From positions 5,642,001 through 5,706,000 of the forward strand of contig NZ_CP121451.1 in assembly GCF_029689945.1 (NCBI RefSeq): a stretch of DNA of 64,000 bases. Reading direction: 5' to 3'. The notes below the pieces were generated by a model. The model was not told the origin of the DNA, ran no database searches, and worked only from the letters and a program-made list of their open reading frames with translations. Shown piece by piece: positions 36,032 through 45,560 of this stretch. The position numbers and the translations under genes are program-made. The stretch's first letter is position 1; every line of letters begins with the position of its first letter. The DNA comes from Paenibacillus amylolyticus (GTDB lineage: Bacteria > Bacillota > Bacilli > Paenibacillales > Paenibacillaceae).

Positions 36032-36271
36032 CGTATATATGCTCACTATTTTAACATTTATACATCCATCCTATGGAGCTTCCATGTTTCGCAAGACGAG
36101 ACTGGGGCTCTTTTTCTTATAAACAACTTCACATCTGCCTGCGCCGAGGATTAGGGTTTATAATCTGCATCATAAGTGATATGCTCATTCATGAGCTATA
36201 CGTACTTTATGTAATGTTACCATCCAAATAGATACTATAGAATATCACCGTAAAGTGGAGGTGCACTTATC

Positions 36272-36633
36272 ATGAAAAAGACGCAATCAAGCCATGTCCC
36301 GCGCCATACGGTTGCTCCGTGGAAGTTACCCTTAGTGTGATCGGAGGCAAATGGAAAGGAGCTATCCTGTATCATTTATTCTCCGGTCCTTTGAGATTCA
36401 ATGAGCTCCGCAAATTATTTCCTGAAATTACCCAGCGTATGCTCACCCTGCAACTTCGAGAGTTGGAAGGCAGCGGAATTGTTCATCGTGAAATATACCC
36501 CCAGATCCCACCTAAAGTGGAGTATTCCCTCACACCATTTGGTGAAACGTTACGGCCAATTATCTTCAGCATGAGAGATTGGGGAGAAACATATACCAAT
36601 GAGGTTCTGGCCAGATCCTCACAAGAGGTATAG
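36272..36633 (+). CDS. HxlR family transcriptional regulator, one frameshift
   Basis: A winged-helix regulator of about 120 residues. The core [44 protein letters not shown] is the HxlR signature. The N-terminus is out of frame because one base is missing near 36304-36305; restoring it gives [19 protein letters not shown] with the conserved Cys used by redox- or aldehyde-sensing members (YodB, HxlR). The ATG at 36272 lies after GGAGG. The target gene is not evident; the upstream oxidoreductase is one candidate. The AT-rich gap before it holds a GTAATGTTAC palindrome. Confidence 0.85.
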
Positions 36634-36644
36634 AAGATAAGACA

Positions 36645-36682
36645 AAAGAAGCTGTCCCTTGTTCTTAGGGAACAGCTTCTTT
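36645..36682. terminator. Bidirectional terminator between HxlR and GGDEF genes
   Basis: AAAGAAGCTGTtCCC / GGGaACAGCTTCTTT hairpin between convergent genes. Confidence 0.85.
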
Positions 36683-36688
36683 ACTTGC

Positions 36689-38330
36689 CTATTTAATAAC
36701 CGACTGGATCGTAACCGTACGGTTACGCCCCTCTTCCTTCGCTTGATACAATGCATTATCCGCCAAGTGAAACAGTTCTGTGGATGTTGTGGAGTGCTTC
36801 GGATATTCAGCAATTCCAGCCGAGATGGTTACGGAACGATCTATGGGCAATATGCTTCCTTCGACCGTTAATCGGATACGTTCAGCAATCTCAAAAGCCA
36901 CGTCAGACTCGGCATTCCTTAACAAAACTACAAATTCCTCTCCACCAAACCTTGCGCAGACATCTTCTGGTCGAACAGACAATCGAATGATATTGGCAAT
37001 ATGTTTCAGCACTTCATCCCCGGCATGATGCCCGAATGTATCATTAATGGATTTGAAGCGGTCAATATCCAGAACAATAATGGAGAAGGGTACCTCATAC
37101 TGAATCCATTCCTGAATGACTTCTTCGAAGGTTCTGCGATTGTTCATGCCTGTTAAAACATCTGTTCTGGCATCATAGACGAGCTGGTTTGTCTGTTTCC
37201 TAAAGTTCGCCAGTGCGCCAACAACGGCTCTCGTGAGAAGGTCTGCCTCTCTATTCCAGTGAGGTTTCATCACCGGCAGATCCACTTGTCCCTTATCGAC
37301 CTGATTCACTAAATCAGCCAACATAGCAAAAGGACTGGCCAGCTTGCGTGCAACCCGAACGACAATAAGGGTCAGAATCAGGAAAGGCACTGACGTGTAC
37401 AGCAACAACATGCGGATATGATGGTTCAACTGATCGTACACCGTTTGGGTTGGAGACACAATTACGATACCCCAGCCTGTTGATGGAACGTTGTAATAAC
37501 CTGCAAGTGAATCCACACCTGCAAGGTTTTTGTATTGTTCTTTACCGTTCTTGTTTACCAGCAGCTTCTGTACCACTTCATTTTTACTGACATTTTCACC
37601 AATTCGGTTGGTGTTTGGGTGAAATAATAAAGTGCCCTTTTTATCTACAATAAAAAGTAGGAACCATTGCTTGTCTTGAGCTGACTGCCAAAAGAAAGAC
37701 TCAATATATTATCTTCCTGCAAAAGATATTTCCACCAAGTGTTCCTTGATACATCCCTGCCGAATCAAAGATCGGTTCACTGACAAATACAATTCTGCGT
37801 TTGGTTCGAGGTGTCTGGTACGCTTCAGAGATATACGAAGCCCTCGATTTAACTGCTTCTTTTGCTGCATCGGAACTAACATGGTGACCTACGCTAGCCT
37901 GTGAGTAAGGCGAGGTAGAGATGACCACGCCCTGTTTATTTACCAAAGCAACGGAATTAAAAAAATTGCTGCTATTGCGAACCAAATCCAATGTGGAATT
38001 TAATTCTTTGGTATTGGAGTTATCCATATCGGAAAAATATTGGGCTGCAAATTTCAAGCTCCCCTGCATGGAATTAAAAAGCGAATCCATGGCTTGGCTC
38101 ATTTGCACAGCGCTTGCATAATTCAGCGATAGAGTGTTATCAATAAGTGACTGTTTCTGAGATGTATACGATGAGATAAACATGAGGGTCAATGTCATCA
38201 AAACTGAAATGGTGACCAGGCCACTTAGCAAAGCCGTAAGACTGATTTTCTTGATGTTTTTAATTTTCTTGTTTCTCTTTATGTTTTTAATTTTTCTTCG
38301 TAATTTGAATCTTTTGAGCTGTGCAATCAT
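36689..38330 (-). CDS. Cache-sensor diguanylate cyclase, two frameshifts
   Basis: About 547 residues after repair. A lysine-rich N-terminal segment precedes TM1 (LTALLSGLVTISVLMTLTLMFI). An extracellular dCache-like sensor of roughly 250 residues (SLNYASAVQMSQAMDSLFNSM, LVNKQGVVISTSPYSQ, GYYNVPSTGWGIVIVSP) and TM2 follow, then a HAMP-like linker and a GGDEF domain. The active site is RFGGEEFVVLLRN, and RPED five residues upstream is the inhibitory I-site, so it should make c-di-GMP with feedback. Breaks are at 37721-37724 and 37649-37650; one added base each gives NIFLQEDNILSLSF and SYFLFVDKKGTLLFHPN. The ligand is unknown. Confidence 0.85.
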
Positions 38331-38482
38331 TATTTACTTCCCCCGGATTTCATGAAAAAGCATATTCTGTCTATCTTATACGAAAGTTGTTAAGATCAAA
38401 TAAAGAGTTTCATAAATCTTAACAATTACATCGTATGATTGACGATTTAATGACATTTTACTTTCCCTGGAAAAATCATTGT

Positions 38483-39232
38483 TCACGTACGACCTGGATC
38501 AACGATAATATATCCTTCTCCTGGCTCCTGTTCAACAAAACCCGCCATGTGGCGAATCTGAAATTCGATCGGATGATGACTGCCCATTAACATACGATTC
38601 TGGACTTCATCCGCTGTATCTGTTGGCAATGCAAATGCACGTGTATAAGCAAACTGCGACTGAAGTGTTGTATAGATGGCACTTACAAGTCGGTCGTTGC
38701 CAGCACGCCCAAATACATTAAGAAGTACTGCTCCATCCGAGTTCAGCTTGTCCTTGACCATGGCAAAAAAGTCACTGGATATAAACTGTTCAGGCGTACC
38801 CGCTGCGGTAAACGCATCAACAATAATATAATCATACGTTCCTTCAGGTTCCTGGCCCAATAATTCACGACCATCTCCAATGAGTACAGAACTCCCCTCA
38901 TATCCAAAAAAGGTTCGGCTCAACTCGGCGACCTCGGCGTCCAGCTCAGCCACCTTTACCTGTCGATCAGACAAGTAGGTTGGCAATGTGCCAATCCCAT
39001 GTCCTATCACAAATACCTTATCAAATTCAGGATCATTCTGTTCCATTAGATGTACCATTGCTCTCGGGTATTCCAACACCATCCGGTTAGGCTCATCCAG
39101 ATCCATTGCACCCTGGACAGCTGCGTTGGAGAACTCTAATACACGAAATCTCCCCTTCTCTCCATAAAGCTTCCGGGTGTCATATACCGTCAGTTCATGC
39201 TGTTCACTTTTATTCCGATACAGAACTCTCAC
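38483..39232 (-). CDS. Spermidine synthase-like SAM-binding protein
   Basis: About 250 residues with the spermidine/putrescine aminopropyltransferase fold: LEYPRAMVHLMEQN, KVFVIGHGIGTLPTYL (SAM loop), VAELDAEVAELSRTFFG and SSVLIGDGRELLGQ, then YDYIIVDAFTAAGTPEQF. The short N-terminal beta domain and the missing YxE/polyamine-gate residues suggest it is a paralogue of SpeE rather than the main enzyme. A GTG at 39232 after GGGAGAA is preferred to the ATG at 39271, which has no clear site. Confidence 0.78.
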   Translation of the reverse strand: MRVLYRNKSEQHELTVYDTRKLYGEKGRFRVLEFSNAAVQGAMDLDEPNRMVLEYPRAMVHLMEQNDPEFDKVFVIGHGIGTLPTYLSDRQVKVAELDAEVAELSRTFFGYEGSSVLIGDGRELLGQEPEGTYDYIIVDAFTAAGTPEQFISSDFFAMVKDKLNSDGAVLLNVFGRAGNDRLVSAIYTTLQSQFAYTRAFALPTDTADEVQNRMLMGSHHPIEFQIRHMAGFVEQEPGEGYIIVDPGRT

Positions 39233-39333
39233 TAACTGTTCTCCCTTCGTGCTGTCACACCTATTCGACATATACCTTCATTCTATTACACGCGATGACA
39301 ACATACCACCCTGTACTTGAGTCCTATAGTAAA

Positions 39334-39367
39334 ACAAAAAAACCGTTCCCGATCTTGCGGAAACGGC
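39334..39367 (-). terminator. Intrinsic terminator of the LysR gene
   Basis: CCGTTtCC / GGgAACGG stem followed by T7 on the minus strand. Confidence 0.8.
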
Positions 39368-39401
39368 CTTCCAATGTAAACTTTCAACACATCCAACCCA
39401 C

Positions 39402-40304
39402 CTAAGACCCTATGGCCTCATGCAGAGCCTGAACATAAGCTACGCCCAGATTGGAGAGAGAGGTACTCTTGTGACTTATCCAACCCACATTAATGGTCTC
39501 CTCACACTCCAGCGGTACAGGAATAATCTCATTTCCGTTCAGATCAGCGCTAAGTACGCCTGTAGAGATCGTATACCCATTCAGACCAATCAACAGGTTA
39601 AACAATGTTGCGCGGTCGTTTACCTGTATGCTTTTGGGGTGAGATAACGTACTCAGAATCTCTTCGGAAAAATGAAAGGAATTATACTCTCCCTGGTCAA
39701 ATGACAGGTACGGATAATCCTGCAATTGCTCAATCGCAACGGACTCCTGCTTCGCTAACGGGTTCTTCACGCTGATAAAGATATGAGGCTTGGCAGTGAA
39801 TAAGCTCGTGAAGACCAGACCCGCATCTTTTAACAATTTGTTAATTACCTTGGCATTGAACTCATTCAGATACAGGATGCCAATTTCACTACGCAGGCTT
39901 TTCACATCCTGAATAATCTCGTACGTCTTGGTCTCTCGAAGCGCCAACTCATATTCATCCTGACCATACTGCTGTACCAGGCGAACAAAAGCATTCACCG
40001 CAAACGCATAGTGCTGAGTCGATACGGAGAAATGCTGCGGGGATGGCTTGGCGTTCAGGTAACGATTCTCCAGCAGTTCAGCCTGTTCTACCACCTGACG
40101 TGCATAGCTTAGAAACTCCACGCCTTCTTTGGACAGCGATATGCCCTTATTGGTACGGTCAAAAATGGTGATGCGCAATTCCTGCTCCAGATCCCGGATG
40201 GCATTCGACAGGCTCGGTTGCGAGATAAACAGGCGTTTGGCTGCTTCATTCATGGAGCCACGTGTGGCAACCTCAATCACATATTTTAATTGTTGTAGGG
40301 TCAA
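39402..40304 (-). CDS. LysR family transcriptional regulator
   Basis: About 300 residues. The N-terminal winged helix is LQQLKYVIEVATRGSMNEAAKRLFISQPSLSNAIRDLEQELRITIFDRT, followed by the linker helix and a LysR substrate-binding domain (EIGILYLNEFN, HIFISVKNPLAKQ, YTISTGVL). The start is TTG at 40304 about 6 bases after AGAGGAAA; the upstream frame lacks a site. It follows the SDR gene by 60 bases on the same strand and may share its transcript. Confidence 0.85.
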   Translation of the reverse strand: MTLQQLKYVIEVATRGSMNEAAKRLFISQPSLSNAIRDLEQELRITIFDRTNKGISLSKEGVEFLSYARQVVEQAELLENRYLNAKPSPQHFSVSTQHYAFAVNAFVRLVQQYGQDEYELALRETKTYEIIQDVKSLRSEIGILYLNEFNAKVINKLLKDAGLVFTSLFTAKPHIFISVKNPLAKQESVAIEQLQDYPYLSFDQGEYNSFHFSEEILSTLSHPKSIQVNDRATLFNLLIGLNGYTISTGVLSADLNGNEIIPVPLECEETINVGWISHKSTSLSNLGVAYVQALHEAIGS

Positions 40305-40363
40305 GGTAGATTTCCTCTTTTCAGTATCAATGGTCCTATTATATACCAAAAGAGGTTCCAACC

Positions 40364-41101
40364 TTAAGCCATACTTGCTGTAGGTCTTACTACAATCTCA
40401 TTGACGTCCACACCTGCCGGCTGGTTGATGGCGTATAAGATACTTTGCGCAATCGCCGAGGCAGGAATGGAGATACGCCGATATTCTCTCATCAAATCTT
40501 TTGCTTCTTCATCAGTAATCGTATCTGCCAGTTCCGATTCGGTCACACCCGGAGATACGAGCGTCACGCGGATATCACCACCGACTTCCTGACGAAGCCC
40601 TTCCGAAATGGCACGAACTGCATATTTGGTTGCACAGTACACCGCAGCTGTTGGGGATACAGCGTAGGCACCGATGGAGGCGATATTGATAAATTGGCCG
40701 GAACCTTGCTGTTTCATAATAGGAAGTCCCGCGGCAATGCCATGCAACACCCCACGGATGTTGACATCAATCATGCGATTCCATTCGTCAATCTTTAATG
40801 CTTCAAGAGGGGATAATGGCATAACACCCGCATTGTTAATCATAACGTCAACACGTCCGTACTGAGTATGAGCTCTATCCACAATCGCCTGCATCTCTTC
40901 CAATTGAGTCACATCAAGTGGTTGATATTCAACCGAACCGCCCTGCGAACGAATCGATGAGGCTAATTCCTCCAAGCGATCCACACGTCTGGCTCCAATA
41001 ACCACATGTGCACCATGCTCTGCCAGTAAACGAGATGTTGCCTCTCCTATTCCACTACTTGCACCAGTAATAACAACCACTTTTCCTTTTATATTGAACA
41101 A
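40364..41101 (-). CDS. SDR family oxidoreductase
   Basis: A classical short-chain dehydrogenase of about 245 residues. VVVITGASSGIGEATSRLL is the NADP loop, with ARR as the basic residues of an NADPH site. NNAGVMPLSPLEAL, NIASIGAYAV (catalytic Ser) and YCATKYAVRAISEGLRQE (Tyr-x3-Lys) complete the site. A TTG at 41101 lies 9 bases after AAGGAG. It follows the Atu4866-family gene by about 24 bases, and both are divergent from an AraC regulator, an arrangement common for SDR genes of this subgroup (YdfG-like). Confidence 0.88.
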   Translation of the reverse strand: MFNIKGKVVVITGASSGIGEATSRLLAEHGAHVVIGARRVDRLEELASSIRSQGGSVEYQPLDVTQLEEMQAIVDRAHTQYGRVDVMINNAGVMPLSPLEALKIDEWNRMIDVNIRGVLHGIAAGLPIMKQQGSGQFINIASIGAYAVSPTAAVYCATKYAVRAISEGLRQEVGGDIRVTLVSPGVTESELADTITDEEAKDLMREYRRISIPASAIAQSILYAINQPAGVDVNEIVVRPTASMA

Positions 41102-41124
41102 TATCACCATCTCCTTATTCTTTG

Positions 41125-41400
41125 TCATTTCACATTTTCCCGATAAAATATCATCCCGCCATGAAACAATATGTCATTCTTAAACTCTCCATCTGCTGTA
41201 AAACCCGTATCATCGACATAGTCGATATGCTGTCCATTGACAACATAGGAACCCTGATATGCGTGCTGCCGGTCCCCTCTTGCTTCATCATATCTCCCAT
41301 TTGGGAGAATCTCGTGGCGGATGTACCCATCCTTCGTGACCCACATGCCCACATAAGGATGATTTTGTTCTTGTTTGCTTACCACGCGATCATGCCCCAT
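41125..41400 (-). CDS. Atu4866 domain protein
   Basis: A 91-residue protein with the Atu4866 pattern: HPYVGMWVTKDGYIRHEILPNGRYDEARG, then AYQGSYVVNGQHIDYVDDTGFTADGEF and LFHGGMIFYRE. The fold is a small beta barrel of unknown function. The ATG at 41400 lies 8 bases after GGAGG. It is the first gene of a unit with the SDR, divergent from the AraC regulator, so induction by that regulator is likely. Confidence 0.85.
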   Translation of the reverse strand: MGHDRVVSKQEQNHPYVGMWVTKDGYIRHEILPNGRYDEARGDRQHAYQGSYVVNGQHIDYVDDTGFTADGEFKNDILFHGGMIFYRENVK

Positions 41401-41560
41401 ATCTCCAGCCTCCCTTCCATGCTTCAAAAGATTTTCTTGCTATCATCATTATGAAGGGCATAAGCTGCTGCACGATAGAAAGATCCCATAGATTTCTTGC
41501 CTATTACTCCGGGAAATTCTAAAATAATACCAAGATCCTTATACAGGAGGGCCGCATATC

Positions 41561-42496
41561 ATGGAGTTAAATCTAACCAATATAGATCATGGGATCACCG
41601 AGCAGCAGCTTAAGTTGGCTGATCTAATCAAACGCTACACTCCTACTGACGGAATTCATTCAACAGCAATACCTTCACTTGCCTTAATCCGCGCCTCCGA
41701 GATCTCACAACCCATCTATTCCATTCAACAACCCGCCCTCTGTATTGTCGCTCAAGGCTCCAAATTGGTTATACTTGGACAGGAAAGCTATACCTACGAC
41801 CTGACACAATATTTAGTAGCTTCCATAAACTTGCCTATTTCAGGGCAGGTTGTACAGGCTACCGTTGAACACCCCTATCTATGTATGAGACTGGATTTTG
41901 ATCCAGGGCAGATCTTCGATCTCATTAAGGATACGCCTGTAGCACCACCCAGACCTAATCATTCAACGAGCCGTGGATTGTTTGTTAGCTCAGTCAAACT
42001 GCCACTTCTTGAAGTCGTATTCCGATTGGTCAGATTGCTGGACACGCCTGAGGACATTCCCGTTCTAGCCCCATTGTTCATTCGCGAGATTCTGTATCGC
42101 ATCATTCAAGATGAACATGGGCAATCCATTATGCAATTTGCGGTTCAGAACAGCCATGCTCAGCACATCGCCGAAGTAATCGAAGTCATCCAGTCTGAAT
42201 ATGCCAGACCACTTCGAATCGAAGAACTTGCTTCCATGGTCAACATGAGCTCTTCCTCTCTGCATTATCATTTTAAAGCCATCACTGCCATGAGTCCGCT
42301 GCAATTTCAGAAGCAGATTCGATTGCAGGAAGCTCGGCGAATGTTACTGACAGGCTCTACCGACGCTGCTGATGCTGCGTTTGAAGTTGGCTATGAGAGC
42401 CCTTCCCAATTCAGCCGGGAGTATGCGAGGACGTATGGTCTTCCTCCAAAAAGTGATATCAAACGCCTCCGCCATATACTGCATATCGAATGCTAA
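41561..42496 (+). CDS. AraC family transcriptional regulator
   Basis: A 311-residue regulator. The N-terminal AraC_N cupin part (SQPIYSIQQPALCIVAQGSKLVILGQESYTYDL, VEHPYLCMRLDFDPGQIFDL) is followed by two HTH motifs in LRIEELASMVNMSSSSLHYHFKAITAMSPLQFQKQIRLQEARRMLL and AAFEVGYESPSQFSREY. This subgroup is usually found next to the dehydrogenase gene it activates, as here. GGAGGG precedes the ATG. Ligand unknown. Confidence 0.92.
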   Translation: MELNLTNIDHGITEQQLKLADLIKRYTPTDGIHSTAIPSLALIRASEISQPIYSIQQPALCIVAQGSKLVILGQESYTYDLTQYLVASINLPISGQVVQATVEHPYLCMRLDFDPGQIFDLIKDTPVAPPRPNHSTSRGLFVSSVKLPLLEVVFRLVRLLDTPEDIPVLAPLFIREILYRIIQDEHGQSIMQFAVQNSHAQHIAEVIEVIQSEYARPLRIEELASMVNMSSSSLHYHFKAITAMSPLQFQKQIRLQEARRMLLTGSTDAADAAFEVGYESPSQFSREYARTYGLPPKSDIKRLRHILHIEC

Positions 42497-42510
42497 GATG
42501 ATCATTAAAC

Positions 42511-42545
42511 GTAAAGACCCAGGTCATCATGACCTGGGTCTTTAC
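42511..42545. terminator. Bidirectional terminator
   Basis: Perfect 16-bp stem GTAAAGACCCAGGTCA with a three-base loop, between the convergent AraC and MerR genes. Confidence 0.8.
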
Positions 42546-42567
42546 ATTCAACTGATCCAGCATACTT

Positions 42568-43002
42568 TTAGGAGAATACGTTCTTTTTTTCAAAAACAGA
42601 CATCTGGTTCTCCGCGTTAATAGGACATTTATCAGGAAACATGCTTCGGTTATGCAACTTCTCGTCGATAAAATCAACCACCTGCTGTAGCGATGCAATC
42701 TGTGCTTCCACTTTGCTTCGATAATTCACCAGCATCTCCCGCTCCTCCGGGAAATCTGCGAGATCCGAGTCCATCGACATATGCAAATAGGGCTTCATTT
42801 CATCCAGAGACATTCCTGTTTTTTTGAGGCAAGTGATCAACTTCATCGTATGAATATCCTCCAGGCGGTATACCCGATGGCGATTGGCCTTGCGTTCAGC
42901 TCGGGGAAGCAGCCCAATCTTCTCATAATACCGAATCGTATCTTCCGATAATCCCGCCTGTTCTGACGTTTCTTTAATGGAGAACACTTCATTCTGACTC
43001 AT
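42568..43002 (-). CDS. MerR family transcriptional regulator
   Basis: A 144-residue regulator. FSIKETSEQAGLSEDTIRYYEKIGLLPRAERKANRHRVYRLEDI is the MerR winged helix, followed by a dimerising coiled coil (EEREMLVNYRSKVEAQIASLQQVVDFID) and a C-terminal tail with Cys in PDKCPINAENQ. The ATG at 43002 follows GGAGGG. Members of this YfmP/AdhR-like group respond to aldehydes or other electrophiles. Two palindromic promoters in the divergent region match the MerR mode of action. Confidence 0.9.
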   Translation of the reverse strand: MSQNEVFSIKETSEQAGLSEDTIRYYEKIGLLPRAERKANRHRVYRLEDIHTMKLITCLKKTGMSLDEMKPYLHMSMDSDLADFPEEREMLVNYRSKVEAQIASLQQVVDFIDEKLHNRSMFPDKCPINAENQMSVFEKKNVFS

Positions 43003-43034
43003 CCTGTAGCCCTCCTCCGTATTCATCTCTCACC

Positions 43035-43065
43035 ATATTACAACTTGGAGCTGACTCCAAGTCAA
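43035..43065 (-). promoter_or_regulatory. MerR-type promoter-operator for the merR gene
   Basis: On the minus strand TTGACT and TAATAT are separated by 19 bases, the long spacer typical of MerR-activated promoters. An inverted repeat ACTTGGAG-N4-CTCCAAGT (43043-43062) fills the spacer. Confidence 0.75.
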
Positions 43066-43091
43066 GCATGATCCACTCTTTCATCTTCCTC

Positions 43092-43122
43092 TTGACTTGG
43101 AGTCGACTCCAAGTTATAGAAT
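43092..43122 (+). promoter_or_regulatory. MerR-type promoter-operator for the SDR gene
   Basis: TTGACT and TAGAAT are separated by 19 bases, with the perfect 20-base palindrome ACTTGGAGTCGACTCCAAGT at 43095-43114 in the spacer. It is the twin of the site on the other strand 52 bases away. Confidence 0.8.
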
Positions 43123-43172
43123 GAGCGCAGCATACAGATCCGTTCTGTAATTCCATTCTTCTGGAGGTATAT

Positions 43173-44057
43173 ATGAATAACCAAAATCAGCTTCGCACCG
43201 CTCTCATCACAGGCTCAACGTCAGGCATTGGTCTTGAACTGACACGCAAGTTACTGGCTGAAGGATGGCAGGTAATTGGTCTCAACCGATCGGCTTTCCC
43301 ATCGGAAGATACCGACATTCAGAACGCCTTACGTTCAGGAAAGCTTCGTTGGGTTCAGGCTAATCTGACCAACTACGACAGTCTGAGAACTGCGCTGGAC
43401 CAGATCAGATCCGATACTGATTCGATCGATATTTTGTTTAATAATGCCGGGGGCAGTGCTCCCGACCTTCGTTTCTCTGATCAGGGACATGAACTGCACT
43501 TCGAACTTCAGACCGTAGTCCCTTATATCATCTACAGGGAATTGGTCGAGCTATTGCTCAAAGGACAGATGAAGACCGTCATTAATACTTCCACCAGCGC
43601 GTTCAGCATGGTCAAACAATTTGATCTGAACATCCTGGAACGTCCGGCTGAATTCAAAAAGCTGTTTGGTCCCTATGCCATTTCAAAGCTCGGCTTATCC
43701 CTATGGACACGCGAAGTTGCCAAATCTGCCAAAGCGGATGGCATACAGCTACTAAGCGTAGATCCCGGTGGAAATAATACGCTACGGGGCAACAAAACAT
43801 CCGGCCTGCCCTTCTATATCAAACCCATTATGAAATGGTTCTTTCCCCATCCAAGTCATGGCGCTTCATTGCTTTACAATGCAGCCTTATCCCCAATCAG
43901 ACACAAATCCGGTACGTTTCTGGTTAAGAACAAAGTGGCAACACTTCGCTTTACAGAACAAGGTCCTGCCGTTTTAAACCGGGTAAACGAGATCTATGAA
44001 CAGCAGTTTCGCACAACGCAGTCTGGAAAGCCCACATTCAACCCAACTCAACGATAA
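43173..44057 (+). CDS. SDR family oxidoreductase under MerR control
   Basis: A 294-residue short-chain dehydrogenase of the longer retinol-dehydrogenase-like kind. TALITGSTSGIGLELTRKLL is the cofactor loop, DILFNNAGGSAPDL the NNAG motif, STSAFSM gives the catalytic Ser and GPYAISKLGLSLWTRE the Tyr-x3-Lys. A C-terminal extension (IKPIMKWFFPHPSHGA) is typical of the group. GGAGG precedes the ATG. The twin MerR sites upstream make it the main target of that regulator. Confidence 0.85.
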   Translation: MNNQNQLRTALITGSTSGIGLELTRKLLAEGWQVIGLNRSAFPSEDTDIQNALRSGKLRWVQANLTNYDSLRTALDQIRSDTDSIDILFNNAGGSAPDLRFSDQGHELHFELQTVVPYIIYRELVELLLKGQMKTVINTSTSAFSMVKQFDLNILERPAEFKKLFGPYAISKLGLSLWTREVAKSAKADGIQLLSVDPGGNNTLRGNKTSGLPFYIKPIMKWFFPHPSHGASLLYNAALSPIRHKSGTFLVKNKVATLRFTEQGPAVLNRVNEIYEQQFRTTQSGKPTFNPTQR

Positions 44058-44080
44058 CGAAACATTAGTGTGAGTATAAC

Positions 44081-44106
44081 AAAAACACGCCAAGCGGCGT
44101 GTTTTT
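44081..44106. terminator. Bidirectional terminator
   Basis: Perfect stem AAAAACACGCC aagc GGCGTGTTTTT between the SDR gene and the convergent GntP gene. Confidence 0.9.
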
Positions 44107-44109
44107 AGG

Positions 44110-45469
44110 TTAGATAAATGCACTCAACAATAACACCATGCCAAAGGCGGCAAATCCGAGAATGGTCTCCATGACCGTCCATGTCTTGAGTGTCTGAGGT
44201 ACAGACAGATTCAGATACTCTTTAACAATCCAGAAGCCCGAATCATTCACATGGGACAAAATAATCGAACCCGCTCCTGTTGCAAGCACCAGCAGTTCAG
44301 GGCTTACACCAGGCATGGTCATGGCGATTGGAGCCACAATACCCGCCGCTGTTGTCATGGCTACCGTTGCTGAGCCAACGGCTGCACGAATCAAACCGGC
44401 AATGACAAAGGCAAGCACAAGTGGCGACAGATGCGCACTTTGGGCAAAACCTGCTATGGCATCACCTACACCACTGGCTGTCAGGATGCGGTTGAATCCG
44501 CCGCCCGCACCAATCAGCAAAATGATGGAAGCCACAGGACCCAGGCAATCATTCGTATATTTCAATATCTGCTGTTTGCTGAAACCACGTGCATATCCAA
44601 AAGAATAGAAGGCAAAGAACAGAGCCAGCAAGCAAGGCAATAATCGGACTACCAATGAAATCAATAACCTGACGGAATCCGTTCGTCTCTGGCATCATCA
44701 GATCTACAATCGTTGCCAGCAACATCAGGATAACCGGAAGCAATATCGTAAAGAGCGTGATTCCAAAACCAGGCAATTCCCGATCTTTGGTCTCGGTGAA
44801 CTGTTCCATCAGCTCACTTGAGGACTCGACCTTGATTCGCTTGGAAATCCATGTTCCATAGAGCGGACCTGCAATTGCTGCGGCTGGAAGGGATACAATC
44901 AGGGCCAGGAAGATCGTTTTACCAATATCCGCATTGAAGATTCCTACAGCAAGCATCGCCGCCGGGTGAGGCGGAATCAGACTGTGCACTACAGCAAGAC
45001 CTGCGACAAGTGAAAGTCCGATTTTGATGAGTGATGTCCCTGTATGTTTAGCAATAACAAACACCAGCGGGAAGAGCAGCACAATCCCGACCTGGATAAA
45101 TACCGGAATACCACAGATCAGCGCAACGACCATCATGGCCCAGTGTACGTTCTTCTCCCCGAAGACACGCACGAGTGTCTGGGCTATTCGTTCGGCACCA
45201 CCAGACTCGGCCATAAGTTTACCAAGCATCGTTCCAAGTCCCAGAACAATTGCGATAAATCCGAGAACGCTTGCAACACCTTCCTGATAGGACTTCACGA
45301 TATCCGTGAACGGCATGCCTGAGATCAATCCCATAAAGACAGCGCCTACAATCAGGGCAACAAACGGGTTCATTTTAAATTTGGCAATCAACAAAATCAA
45401 TCCAAGAATGGATATCAGTGCGTAGAGCAGCAGACTTGCATCATGACTAAGACCGAATACGGAATACAT
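44110..45469 (-). CDS. GntP family sugar-acid permease, one frame break
   Basis: About 453 residues with 12 or more hydrophobic segments. ISILGLILLIAKFKMNPFVALIVGAVFMGL, GGAERIAQTLVRVFGEKNVHWAM, IPPHPAAMLAVGIF and the late FNRILTASGVGDAIAGF and HVNDSGFWIVKEYL are GntP-family marks (gluconate, and other sugar acids). The frame breaks near 44626-44636. Unlike the other breaks it needs two added bases or one removed, giving PIIALLLALFFAFYSFGYARGF. The ATG at 45469 lies 8 bases after GGGGAGG. It is the last gene of the dehydrogenase-kinase-permease operon, so a four-carbon sugar acid is the likely cargo. Confidence 0.85.
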
Positions 45470-45560
45470 CCGAATAGCCTCCCCCAAGTTGTTATGTTGT
45501 GTCAGCACGCAGCATTATTTTGGTGTTAAGACCTGAACACTGCGCGCCTTCGTAATAAGC

